From: Anaerolineae bacterium | Lineage (GTDB): Bacteria > Chloroflexota > Anaerolineae > B4-G1 > SLSP01 | NCBI GenBank assembly: GCA_016934645.1 | Contig: JAFGSL010000145.1 | Location: 1-7,240 of the forward strand | Direction: 5' to 3' | DNA length: 7,240 bases | Shown: positions 1 to 6,320 of the stretch, piece after piece | Position numbering within the stretch: the first letter of the stretch is position 1 | How the letters are laid out: every line of letters begins with the position of its first letter | Notes under the pieces: generated by a model | Told to the model about the DNA's origin: nothing | Seen by the model: only the letters and a program-made list of their open reading frames with translations | Database searches by the model: none | Position numbers and translations under genes: made by a program

Positions 1-873
1 AACGCGATCAAGATTGAGGGCAGCCACAACATCATCGAGAACTGTGTCATGCACCACAATCAGGATACCGGCTTGCAGATTGGTCTGGGCAGTACGTCCG
101 TCAACCCGAACGGGAGCATGGCGTCCTACAACCAGATCATCAACTGCGACTCGTACCGCAACTTTGATGTCGCCACGAACGGAGGAAATGCCGACGGTTT
201 TGCCTGCAAACTGCACGCCGGAAAAGGGAACAGCTTTACCGGCTGCCGGGCCTGGGAAAATGCGGATGATGGGTGGGATCTCTTTGACACGGATTATCGG
301 GTGACCATCGACAACTCCTGGACGTGGCACAATGGCGACAAGGCGCTCTTTGGTGATCCGGTTATCTGGGGCGGCAACGGCAACGGTTTCAAGGTGGGCG
401 GTAACTACGACAACGCACCGCATATCCTCAGGAACTGCATCGCCTTCGATAACGCCTACAGCAGCGGTAAGGGCTTCGACCAGAACCACAACATGAGCGG
501 CATCACCGTCTACAACTCGGTTGGGTGGGGAAATCTGTACAATTTCGCGTTCAATGAAACACCCAACGACGGCAGCCATCACGTGTTGCACAACAACGTC
601 AGCTTCGGCCCGCTGACGGCAGATACAGATATCGTGGCGGACACGGATCAAACTTACAATAGTTGGACGCTCTCCGTCACAGCGACGATCACCGATTTCC
701 TCAGCCTGGATGAGACGTTGGCCAAGGCCGCGCGGCAATCAGATGGCAGCCTGCCAGACAACGATTTTACCCGGCTCATTGCAGGTAGTGATCTGATTGA
801 CGTAGGTATGGATGTTGGCCTGTCGTACTGCGGTACCGCGCCGGACCTGGGCGCGTTTGAAAACTGTCCGTAG
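1..873 (+). CDS. PL9-family pectate lyase, 5' truncated by the window edge
   Basis: The reading frame is open from base 1, so the N-terminus (signal peptide and first beta-helix coils) lies outside the window; 290 residues are visible. PL9 enzymes cleave polygalacturonate by Ca2+-dependent beta-elimination on a right-handed parallel beta-helix. Counting from the first visible residue, NADGFACK supplies Asp65, ENADDGWD supplies Asp89, Asp90 and Asp93, and NGNGFKVGG supplies Lys131. The 24-residue gap from Asp65 to Asp89 and the DDGWD arrangement match the Ca2+ ligands Asp209/233/234/237 of Dickeya Pel9A, and Lys131 matches its catalytic Lys273 (numbers from memory). Asn-rich coils (NCIAFDN, YNSVGWGN, LHNNVSFG) are typical beta-helix rungs. 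The C-terminus ends in PDLGAFENCP, a common ending in secreted beta-helix lyases. No anchor or carbohydrate-binding module follows. It is probably secreted and probably a separate transcript from the downstream genes, since a hairpin and a promoter intervene. Confidence 0.9.
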   Translation, partial: NAIKIEGSHNIIENCVMHHNQDTGLQIGLGSTSVNPNGSMASYNQIINCDSYRNFDVATNGGNADGFACKLHAGKGNSFTGCRAWENADDGWDLFDTDYRVTIDNSWTWHNGDKALFGDPVIWGGNGNGFKVGGNYDNAPHILRNCIAFDNAYSSGKGFDQNHNMSGITVYNSVGWGNLYNFAFNETPNDGSHHVLHNNVSFGPLTADTDIVADTDQTYNSWTLSVTATITDFLSLDETLAKAARQSDGSLPDNDFTRLIAGSDLIDVGMDVGLSYCGTAPDLGAFENCP

Positions 874-909
874 GTAGCCATTTCGGTTTAATGGCTTGTT
901 GATCATAGG

Positions 910-957
910 AGTAAGGGCGAGGCTTCGCTTCGCCTGAAGTTCTGCTTCGCCCTTACT
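910..957. repeat. Imperfect palindrome / stem-loop after the pectate lyase
   Basis: Arms 910-923 and 944-957 pair over 14 bp (AGTAAGGGCGAGGC against GCTTCGCCCTTACT) with one G-T wobble and a 20-nt loop. The loop and arm also carry GGCTTCGCTTCGCC-like self-complementarity that could form an alternative inner hairpin. It lies 37 nt past the lyase stop. No T-tract follows (the next bases are ACCTGAGA), so it is not a classical intrinsic terminator. It could stabilise the 3' end, act as a factor-dependent terminator, or be a dispersed GGGCGAAGC-type palindrome. Confidence 0.6.
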
Positions 958-991
958 ACCTGAGATAAAGTGCATTTGTGATCTTTTTCGT

Positions 992-1019
992 TTGGCATAA
1001 TTTGCGTAAGTCCTATAAT
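992..1019 (+). promoter_or_regulatory. Sigma70-type promoter for the larA-homologue transcript
   Basis: A -35 box TTGGCA (992-997; one mismatch to TTGACA) is followed after 16 bp by a perfect TATAAT (1014-1019). Transcription would start near 1026 and leave a leader of about 127 nt before the ATG at 1153. The region is AT-rich compared with the flanking coding sequence. Position and orientation suit the downstream gene, and this is the best promoter match I see in the window. Confidence 0.65.
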
Positions 1020-1045
1020 TTTAAATTAACGCTGAAGGAGTCACC

Positions 1046-1069
1046 ATGAGCCGGTCTCACCGGCAATGA
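1046..1069 (+). CDS. Possible 7-residue leader peptide (MSRSHRQ)
   Basis: ATG at 1046 is preceded by GAAGGAG (1034-1040), a strong Shine-Dalgarno with 5-nt spacing, and is followed by six sense codons and TGA. It lies wholly inside the leader after the predicted promoter. Its codons overlap a small hairpin (CCGGT 1051-1055 with ACCGG 1059-1063). A strong ribosome site in front of such a short ORF suggests a regulatory upstream ORF, but the peptide has no run of one amino acid as in classical attenuators, and chance cannot be excluded. Confidence 0.3.
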   Translation: MSRSHRQ

Positions 1070-1123
1070 CGTAAATTCGTCAACGGATTAGGGCGACCGA
1101 ATTCCAGGTCGCACCGGATTTTT
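1051..1123 (+). promoter_or_regulatory. Structured leader with attenuator-like hairpin
   Basis: Three small inverted repeats follow one another: CCGGT/ACCGG (1051-1055, 1059-1063), TGACG/CGTCA (1067-1071, 1078-1082) and GCGACC/GGTCGC (1093-1098, 1107-1112). The last is followed six bases later by five Ts (1119-1123), resembling a weak intrinsic terminator. A second ACCGG at 1113-1117 could pair with CCGGT at 1051-1055 in place of the first, so alternative folds are possible. I could not match it to a known riboswitch class. Confidence 0.3.
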
Positions 1124-1152
1124 GATTTGCAGATTTTTAGAGGAGGTGGTGT

Positions 1153-2418
1153 ATGCCTTTTATCGGTAAGGGGTATCCTGATCGCACACTCACCGAAGGC
1201 GAAGTCCGCGAGATTGTGGCGCAGGCCTTCGCAGCGCACGATATGACCGGCAAGCGTGTGTTGTTCATCACGCCGGATGCCACGCGCTCCGGGCCGATGG
1301 ATGTGATGTTCCGCGTTTTCCACGATGCTATCGGCACGAAGGCTGCCGCACTGGATTACCTCATCGCGCTCGGTACGCACATCCCGATGGATGAGACGGC
1401 GCTGCTCAAGCTCTTTGGCCTCACCGCGGAGGAAAAAGCAACGACCTACGCCAAAGTCCGCATTTTTAACCACGAGTGGGGGAAGCCGGAGACCTTTAAA
1501 CAGATTGGCGTCATTTCGGCAGATGAGATCGAGGCGATCACCGGCGGCTTGATGCGCATGGAAGTGCCGGTCACGATCAACAAGAAGCTGTGGGAGTACG
1601 ATCAGGTCATCATCTGCGGGCCGACGTTCCCGCACGAAGTGGTGGGCTTCTCCGGCGGGAACAAGTATTTCTTCCCCGGCGTTGCCGGGCCGGAAGTCAT
1701 TAACTTCTCGCACTGGCTCGGTGCGGTCATCACCAGTTGGAAGGTGATCGGCACGAAAACGACGCCGGTGCGGGCCGTCATTAACAAAGCGGCATCCTTT
1801 ATTGACGTGCCGAAACTTTGTTTTAGCATGGTGGTAAAAGGCCACCATGATCTAGTCGGATTATACTTTGGGACACCGGAGGATGCCTATGATGCGGCGG
1901 CGGATTTGTCGGCGCAGCATCACGTCATCTGCGTGGAGAAGCCGTTCAAGCGCGTGCTCTCTGTGATGCCGGAACTCTACGACGACATCTGGACGGCCGC
2001 GAAGGGGATGTACAAGATGGAGCCGGCGATTGCCGACGGCGGTGAAGTCATCATTTACGCACCGCACATCGACGAGATTTCGTACACGCACGGCAAAATC
2101 CTGGACGAAGTCGGCTATCACTGCCGTGACTACTTCCTTAAGCAATGGGATGCGTACAAGGATCATCCGTGGGGTGTGCTGGCGCACTCTACCCACGTCA
2201 GCGGGATGGGCGAGTACGACGCCGCGACCGGCGTTGAGACACGGCGGATCAAGGTCACGCTGGCGACCGGTGTGCCAAAAGAACGTTGCGAAAAAATTAA
2301 CCTGGGATATATTGATCCAGCCAGCATCGATCTGGATGCGTGGAAGGATCGCGAGGACGAAGGTATTTTGTTGGTTCCGCGTGCAGGGGAAATGCTGTAT
2401 CGTCTGAAAGAACATTAA
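1153..2418 (+). CDS. larA: LarA-family nickel-pincer hydroxyacid racemase/epimerase
   Basis: At 421 residues it has the usual LarA length. LarA enzymes interconvert 2-hydroxyacid epimers in the cytoplasm by hydride transfer using a covalently bound nickel pincer nucleotide (NPN). Landmarks of lactate racemase, aligned from memory of the Lactiplantibacillus plantarum protein, are present: Asp42/Arg45 in PDATR; His76 in ALGTHIP (LarA His108); His161 in PHEVVGFSGGNK (His174); Lys171, the NPN attachment lysine (Lys184), at the same +10 spacing; and His187 in NFSHW, the Ni ligand (His200), at +16. At the substrate site LarA has QAVKGM; here it is TAAKGM, keeping Lys284 but replacing Gln295 with Thr281, so lactate is unlikely to be the substrate. 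With sugar-acid neighbours, an aldonate 2-epimerase such as a D-gluconate/D-mannonate epimerase is plausible (inference). The start is fixed by AGGAGGT at 1141-1147, 5 nt before the ATG. NPN synthesis genes larB/C/E are not in the window. Confidence 0.88.
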   Translation: MPFIGKGYPDRTLTEGEVREIVAQAFAAHDMTGKRVLFITPDATRSGPMDVMFRVFHDAIGTKAAALDYLIALGTHIPMDETALLKLFGLTAEEKATTYAKVRIFNHEWGKPETFKQIGVISADEIEAITGGLMRMEVPVTINKKLWEYDQVIICGPTFPHEVVGFSGGNKYFFPGVAGPEVINFSHWLGAVITSWKVIGTKTTPVRAVINKAASFIDVPKLCFSMVVKGHHDLVGLYFGTPEDAYDAAADLSAQHHVICVEKPFKRVLSVMPELYDDIWTAAKGMYKMEPAIADGGEVIIYAPHIDEISYTHGKILDEVGYHCRDYFLKQWDAYKDHPWGVLAHSTHVSGMGEYDAATGVETRRIKVTLATGVPKERCEKINLGYIDPASIDLDAWKDREDEGILLVPRAGEMLYRLKEH

Positions 2419-2426
2419 TCGAGGCT

Positions 2427-2918
2427 ATGGGTAGGAAACAACACCGGTTCCACGGTGACGCCAACCGCTTTGAGGTCGTCGCTGCGTTCATTTACGAACA
2501 CTATGGACGCAGCATCCAGTATATCGCTGACGTCGCCGGGGGGCGAGGGATGCTCAGTCGCATCCTGCAGAAAAAATACAATTACGACTGTGAGGTCGTT
2601 GACCCGCGCGGCTGGACACTGAAAGGGGTGGATAATCGACAGACGGAACTTGACCCTTCTATCGCCAGCTACTACGACTTGATCGTGGGGCTACATCCGG
2701 ATGAGGCGACCCGTGCTGTGGCTGAGGCCGCGCTTGTCCGGCCTGCGGTGCTGATTCCCTGCTGCAATTTCTGGTCCGAAGAAAAGCTGGGCCGCGACGA
2801 ACTGATCGAGGCTATTGAGACATACTACCGGCAGCACCACGTGCGCTTCGAGCGTATGGTTTTCGACTTCAAAGGGCCAAAGAACATCGGCATCGTTTCT
2901 GAACCGCCGATTTGCTGA
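2427..2918 (+). CDS. Small SAM-dependent methyltransferase-like protein
   Basis: It is a 163-residue protein starting 8 nt after the larA-homologue stop, so almost certainly co-transcribed. ATG 2427 is preferred because the longer frame (from 2340) would overlap the larA homologue by about 80 nt; the ribosome site GAGG (2421-2424) is only 2 nt away, so translation may depend on coupling. Residues 33-43 (IADVAGGRGML) resemble class I methyltransferase motif I, and residues 56-61 (EVVDPR) carry the acidic end of strand 2 expected to bind the SAM ribose. DLIVGLHPDEAT (84-95) and IPCCNFW (110-116) recall the HxxxxT and CC segments of the TRM13/METTL25-like group. It is short for a complete class I methyltransferase. 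The substrate is unknown: it could modify RNA, a protein or a small molecule, or only bind SAM. Its position does not show a link to sugar-acid metabolism. Confidence 0.7.
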   Translation: MGRKQHRFHGDANRFEVVAAFIYEHYGRSIQYIADVAGGRGMLSRILQKKYNYDCEVVDPRGWTLKGVDNRQTELDPSIASYYDLIVGLHPDEATRAVAEAALVRPAVLIPCCNFWSEEKLGRDELIEAIETYYRQHHVRFERMVFDFKGPKNIGIVSEPPIC

Positions 2919-2979
2919 TTCGTTAGCAACTATCGGGTATTTTGACCGGAGACTATCAGACTAACTTGGAGGAAAAATA

Positions 2980-4134
2980 ATGGACAAAGTACGACTTGCT
3001 GTCATTGGTATTGGTAACATTGGTAATTTGCACCTGCGCAACATCGAGAATCAGCCCAAGGTGCAACTCACCGCCGTCTGCGATATTGTGCCAGAAAAGG
3101 CGGATGCGGCGGCAGCTAACTACGGCGTTAAAGCCTATTATGACTCGGATAAGCTGCTGGCGGACAAGGTCTGTGACGCGATCATCATCGGCACGCCACA
3201 TTACTTCCACACCACCATCGGCATCGCCGCGCTCGATACGGGCCATCACGTCCTCGTCGAAAAGCCCATTTCCGTCCACAAGGCCGACTGCGAGCGCTTG
3301 ATCGCCGCGCATGAACGCAATCCGGAGATGGTGTTTGCGGCGATGTTCAACCAGCGCACCGACCCGTTCTACCAGAAGATTCGAGAGATGGTGCAGTCCG
3401 GCGAGTTAGGGGCTTTACAGCGCGTCAACTGGATCATCACCAACTGGTTCCGCACGCAGGCCTACTACGACTCCGGCGGCTGGCGGGCGACCTGGGGCGG
3501 CGAGGGCGGTGGCGTGTTGCTCAACCAGTGCCCACACAACCTCGACCTGCTACAGTGGATCACCGGAATGCCCGAAAAAGTCCACGGTTTCTGCGCGATC
3601 GGTAAGCGTCACACGATCGAGGTGGAGGACGAGGTCACGGCTTTCCTGGAATATCCCGGCGGTTGCACTGGCCTGTTCATCACCTCCACGGGCGAAGCGC
3701 CAGGCACCAACCGGCTGGAGATCGCGGCGGATAACGGCAAGCTGGTCTACGAGGGGGATCAGATCATCTTTACGCGTAACCTTGTCCCGGCGACAGAGTT
3801 CCTGCGCGCGTCCGAGCAATCCTTCGCGCGGCCTCCTTCCGAAGTCGAGACGTTCACCTTCGACAACCATGGTGGGCAGCACGTGGACATCCTGGAAAAC
3901 TTCGCCGACGCGATTCTGACTGGAGCGACACTCGTCGCTCCTGCCGAGGAGGGCATCCACTCCGTGGAACTGGCGAATGCGATGCTGTACTCGACGTTTA
4001 CCGGCCAGCCCGTGGAGGTCCCACTCGATGGAGCCGCCTACGAAGCCAAACTCCAGGAACTCATCGCCACCTCGTCTTTCCAGAAGGAAGTCAGGGAAAG
4101 CACGGTGGGGGATATGGGGAAGTCGTTCAATTAG
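2980..4134 (+). CDS. Gfo/Idh/MocA-family NAD(P)-dependent oxidoreductase
   Basis: It is a 384-residue cytoplasmic enzyme of the glucose-fructose oxidoreductase/inositol dehydrogenase family, which oxidises or reduces sugars and cyclitols. The Rossmann fold opens with AVIGIGNIGNLH (glycines 10, 12 and 15), and strand 2 ends in AVCDIV. The family EKP motif is at residues 94-96 (VLVEKPIS), where Lys95 is the usual catalytic lysine. The second-domain motif GGVLLNQCPHNLDLL (177-191) provides His186 and Asp189, the normal proton-relay pair. A C-terminal HVDILENFADAIL helix is also typical. The start is set by GGAGG (2968-2972), 7 nt before the ATG. The 61-nt gap after the methyltransferase shows no terminator, so it probably belongs to the same operon. 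The substrate cannot be read from sequence; neighbours suggest a sugar or sugar acid. The stop codon TAG lies within the first degenerate heptamer of the downstream repeat array, so the last residues (MGKSFN) may have been reshaped by that element. Confidence 0.9.
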   Translation: MDKVRLAVIGIGNIGNLHLRNIENQPKVQLTAVCDIVPEKADAAAANYGVKAYYDSDKLLADKVCDAIIIGTPHYFHTTIGIAALDTGHHVLVEKPISVHKADCERLIAAHERNPEMVFAAMFNQRTDPFYQKIREMVQSGELGALQRVNWIITNWFRTQAYYDSGGWRATWGGEGGGVLLNQCPHNLDLLQWITGMPEKVHGFCAIGKRHTIEVEDEVTAFLEYPGGCTGLFITSTGEAPGTNRLEIAADNGKLVYEGDQIIFTRNLVPATEFLRASEQSFARPPSEVETFTFDNHGGQHVDILENFADAILTGATLVAPAEEGIHSVELANAMLYSTFTGQPVEVPLDGAAYEAKLQELIATSSFQKEVRESTVGDMGKSFN

Positions 4135-4157
4135 CGAATTACGAATAGCGAATTACG
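4128..4157 (+). repeat. 7-bp repeat array (CGAATTA type), left end of element 1
   Basis: The units run CAATTAG (4128-4134), CGAATTA (4135-4141), CGAATAG (4142-4148), CGAATTA (4149-4155), then a partial CG. The first unit is degenerate and contains the TAG stop codon of the Gfo/Idh gene (4132-4134). Confidence 0.8.
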
Positions 4158-4176
4158 TGTGGTGTAGGGTGAGGCG

Positions 4177-4363
4177 ATGGACTACATAGAATGGGAGGAG
4201 CATGCGCCGGCGGCGATACAACGGGAGCCACAGTGGAGTTTTGTGCGGTATCACAAGGCATTGTTTCTCTATGACTTGTGTTGGATGGATTGCGAGATTC
4301 TGAGATGAAATAATCGCTCTTCTGATCACTGAACTTTACAAGAACCGTCGCACATCTTCGTAA
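4177..4363 (+). pseudogene. Internally deleted four-helix-bundle (23S-IVP-like) gene
   Basis: ATG 4177 opens 43 codons (MDYIEWEEHAP..., ending at TGA 4306-4308) that match the N-terminal part of the intact gene at 5898-6320. Both share REPQWSFV, KALFLYDLCW and DCE. Bases 4304-4363, in another frame, encode DEIIALLITELYKNRRTSS and a stop, matching the intact gene's C-terminus (DEVIALLVTELNKKRRSTN). About 75 codons of the helical core are missing and the two parts are out of frame. Over 4222-4296 versus 5961-6035 I count 67 of 75 identical bases. Five of the eight differences are silent, which suggests both lineages were coding before the deletion. A 43-residue fragment could still be translated but lacks the fold. 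Confidence 0.8.
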
Positions 4364-4380
4364 TTCGTAATTCGTAATTC
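4357..4380 (-). repeat. 7-bp repeat array, right end of element 1 (inverted)
   Basis: After a partial TTCG come TAATTCG (4361-4367), TAATTCG (4368-4374) and TAATTC (4375-4380), the reverse complement of the left array's units. The stop of the pseudogene's C-terminal piece (TAA 4361-4363) lies in the first full unit. On the + strand the TAATTCG repeat gives a stop codon in every frame. The array can pair with 4136-4157 to form a long hairpin just upstream of the gnd ribosome site. Confidence 0.8.
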
Positions 4381-4393
4381 AAAAGGGGATACT

Positions 4394-5830
4394 ATGGCGA
4401 GAGCAGACATCGGCATTGTCGGACTTGGCGTGATGGGGCGGATGCTCGCGCTGAATATGGCGCGCAATGGCTTCCGGGTGGCCGGTTATGACCTGGACAG
4501 CGACAAGGTCATGGCTTTGAATACGGCAGGTGATGGCAAGGCTGTTGGGTACCAGATTTTGGGTGATTTCTTTGGCCTGCTGGAACGCCCTCGTAAAATC
4601 CTGATGATGGTGCCAGCAGGCAAACCGGTGGATGCCGTCATCGCCGGGTTGCGGCCCGCCTTGGATCGCGGCGATCTGTTGATCGACGGGGGAAACTCGC
4701 ATTTCCGTGACACGGAGCGCCGCGCTGCTGCGCTGGAGGCTGATGGCATCCGCTACATCGGCACGGGCGTGAGTGGCGGCGAGTATGGCGCGTTGTGGGG
4801 ACCATCGATTATGCCCGGCGGTGATCCGAAAGCCTGGTCGCTTGTCCAGCCGATCTTCGAGGCGATCTCCGCTAAAGTCGCCGAGCCGGACGGAACGCTG
4901 AGTCCGTGCGTGGCTTACATTGGCCCGCAGGGCGCGGGGCATTTCGTCAAGATGGTCCACAACGGCATCGAATACGGCGACATGCAGCTCATTGCCGAAA
5001 CCTACGACGTGTTGCATCGCGGCCTGGGATTGTCGGTGCAACAACTGCACGACATCTTCGGGCGCTGGAACGAGGGTGACCTGCAATCGTACCTCATCGA
5101 AATCACCCGTGACATTTTTGCTACGCTGGACGAGGAGACCGGCAAGCCGTTGGTGGATGTGATCCTCGACGAGGCGCAGCACAAGGGCACCGGCAAGTGG
5201 ACGTCGCAGAGCGCGCTCGATTTGGGGGCAGCGGCGCCGATGATCAGCGCGGCGGTGGAGGCGCGGATGCTTTCGTCGTACAAAGAAGAGCGTGTGCGCG
5301 CGTCGAAATCCCTTAGCGGGCCAGCACCGCAGTTTGACGGTGATGTCGATGCTTTTGTGAGCACAATGGAGCGGGCGGTGTACGCGGCCAAGATTTGCTC
5401 GTACGCCCAGGGCTTTGGTGTGCTGCGCGCTGCCAGTCTGGAATATGAGTATGACCTGAACTACGGCGAAATCGCCAAAATCTGGCGCGGCGGCTGCATT
5501 ATCCGCGCGCAATTCCTCAACAAAATCACCGCAGCCTTCGCGCGCGACGCCAACCTGCCCAACCTTTTGCTCGATCCTGACCTGGGCGAGGCCGTGGAGA
5601 CGCGCCAGGACGCGCTGCGCAAGGTGATCTGTTATGCGACCACCAACGGTATCCCTGTGCCGGTCTTTAGTTCTGCGCTGGCTTACTTCGATGCCTACCG
5701 CAGCGCCCGCCTGCCCGCCAACCTGCTCCAATCCCAGCGCGATTACTTCGGCGCGCACACCTACCGCCGCATTGACCGCGAGGGCACGTTCCATACGGAT
5801 TGGGCAGCGATGGGGAAAGCGAGCGAATAA
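4394..5830 (+). CDS. gnd: 6-phosphogluconate dehydrogenase (decarboxylating), probably NAD+-preferring
   Basis: This full-length enzyme of 478 residues oxidatively decarboxylates 6-phosphogluconate to ribulose 5-phosphate in the cytoplasm. Visible landmarks are the Rossmann motif GLGVMG (10-15), [10 protein letters not shown] (98-107), [10 protein letters not shown] (123-132), GPSIMPGG (136-143) and the catalytic segment [10 protein letters not shown], with Lys186, His189, Asn190 and Glu193 in the spacing of sheep Lys183/His186/Asn187/Glu190. KGTGKWT (264-270) and the C-terminal [10 protein letters not shown], with Arg449 and His455 reaching the partner subunit's active site, are also present. 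After strand 2, the NRT triplet that binds the NADP+ 2'-phosphate is replaced by Asp33-Leu34-Asp35, which predicts NAD+ use (inference). The ribosome site is AAGGGG (4383-4388), 5 nt before the ATG. Beyond the conserved FHTDW the tail AAMGKASE is longer than in E. coli Gnd, and its stop codon lies inside the downstream repeat array. Confidence 0.95.
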   Translation: MARADIGIVGLGVMGRMLALNMARNGFRVAGYDLDSDKVMALNTAGDGKAVGYQILGDFFGLLERPRKILMMVPAGKPVDAVIAGLRPALDRGDLLIDGGNSHFRDTERRAAALEADGIRYIGTGVSGGEYGALWGPSIMPGGDPKAWSLVQPIFEAISAKVAEPDGTLSPCVAYIGPQGAGHFVKMVHNGIEYGDMQLIAETYDVLHRGLGLSVQQLHDIFGRWNEGDLQSYLIEITRDIFATLDEETGKPLVDVILDEAQHKGTGKWTSQSALDLGAAAPMISAAVEARMLSSYKEERVRASKSLSGPAPQFDGDVDAFVSTMERAVYAAKICSYAQGFGVLRAASLEYEYDLNYGEIAKIWRGGCIIRAQFLNKITAAFARDANLPNLLLDPDLGEAVETRQDALRKVICYATTNGIPVPVFSSALAYFDAYRSARLPANLLQSQRDYFGAHTYRRIDREGTFHTDWAAMGKASE

Positions 5831-5890
5831 CGAATTACGAATAGCGAATTACGAATAACGAATTACGAATTACGAATAGCGAATCACGAG
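5824..5890 (+). repeat. 7-bp tandem array, nine CGAATNN units, left end of element 2
   Basis: Nine consecutive 7-bp units (5824-5886) plus a partial CGAG: AA, TA, AG, TA, AA, TA, TA, AG and CA follow an invariant CGAAT. The first unit, CGAATAA, holds the final sense codon and the TAA stop of the upstream gnd gene. There are no unique spacers, so it is not a CRISPR array. Confidence 0.9.
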
Positions 5891-5897
5891 TCATGGG

Positions 5898-6320
5898 GTG
5901 GATGGAGTGGTGATAGCGAGTTATGTGGAGTGGGAGCGAGGCGTGCCAGAGACGATACGCCGGGAGCCACAGTGGAGTTTTGTGGGGTATCGCAAAGCGT
6001 TGTTTCTCTACGATTTGTGTTGGGTGGATTGTGAGAAACTCAATGAACATCCATCGGGCAGAGCTGTGGCCCAACAGTTGATTCGTAGTCTAGGTTCCAT
6101 TTCTGCAAATATCGAAGAAGGACAAGGGCGTGGGTTTAGCAAAGACCGCGATTATTTCCTGCGCATAGCGCTCGGTTCTGCCCGTGAGAGCAAAGGGTGG
6201 TATTATCGCGCTGAAGCGCTTCTGAAGTCAGAAGTGCTAGAGCATCGGTGGTCGCTACTGGACGAAGTGATCGCATTACTCGTTACTGAGCTTAACAAGA
6301 AACGACGCTCGACAAATTGA
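5898..6320 (+). CDS. Four-helix-bundle protein, 23S rRNA intervening-sequence (IVP) type
   Basis: It is a 140-residue helical protein of the TIGR02436/PF05635 type. This family was first seen in 23S rRNA intervening sequences and is widespread as stand-alone genes; its biochemical role is unknown. The family pattern is clear: KALFLYDLCW (33-42), QQLIRSLGSISANIEEGQGR (59-78), then RDYFLRIALGSARESKGWYY. The N-terminal YVEWERGVPETIRREPQW extension matches a subgroup I associate with Chloroflexota. There is no in-frame ATG; GTG at 5898, 5907 or 5910 could serve. GGATGGAG just upstream favours a later start near 5910, which aligns better with the ATG of the deleted copy, so the first residues are uncertain. 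The TGA stop (6318-6320) begins the next repeat array. It is the only intact gene of the element. There are no membrane segments or catalytic motifs. Confidence 0.8.
   Translation: MDGVVIASYVEWERGVPETIRREPQWSFVGYRKALFLYDLCWVDCEKLNEHPSGRAVAQQLIRSLGSISANIEEGQGRGFSKDRDYFLRIALGSARESKGWYYRAEALLKSEVLEHRWSLLDEVIALLVTELNKKRRSTN

Larger units (their letters stand above)
4128..4380 (+). mobile_element. Repeat-bounded element, internally deleted copy
   Basis: This segment is bounded by a left heptamer array (4128-4157) and a right array in inverted orientation (4357-4380). The terminal 22 bases, 4136-4157 and 4359-4380, are inverted repeats with 20 of 22 matching by hand. Between them lies a broken four-helix-bundle gene. 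It has the same architecture as the longer element at 5824-6399 and looks like a deletion derivative of one. No transposase and no clear target-site duplication are visible. Calling it mobile is inference from the inverted termini and from two copies in different gene contexts. Its right end stops 4 nt before the Shine-Dalgarno-like GGGG of the first gnd gene. Confidence 0.5.

Noticed and set aside
1057..1848. 263-codon minus-strand open frame over the larA homologue
   Set aside because: Its composition is rich in Arg and His, it has no motifs, and it lies antisense to a well-supported gene and across the promoter leader.
2340..2426. Upstream extension of the methyltransferase-like gene to ATG 2340
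   Set aside because: The extension lies inside the larA homologue, reads as the out-of-frame translation of it, and has no ribosome site. The ATG at 2427 gives the normal short intergenic gap.
2942..2979. TTGACC (2942-2947) as a -35 box for the Gfo/Idh gene
   Set aside because: No acceptable -10 hexamer lies 16-18 bp downstream, and the short gap fits read-through from the genes before it.
4379..5794. 471-codon open frame on the minus strand opposite the first gnd
   Set aside because: It is a shadow of a codon-biased GC-rich gene. The protein has no recognisable motif, whereas the + strand frame is an unmistakable 6-phosphogluconate dehydrogenase.
5824..5890. Tandem array considered as a CRISPR
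   Set aside because: The units are 7 bp and contiguous, with no spacers and no cas genes.
5835..6074. 79-codon minus-strand frame across the left array and the four-helix gene
   Set aside because: Its N-terminal part is antisense to the four-helix gene and its C-terminal part is the translated repeat array (repeating FVIRNSL), so it is low-complexity artefact.
5898..6320. Four-helix gene taken as evidence of a nearby 23S rRNA intervening sequence
   Set aside because: No rRNA sequence is seen in the window. Stand-alone members of this family are common between protein genes.
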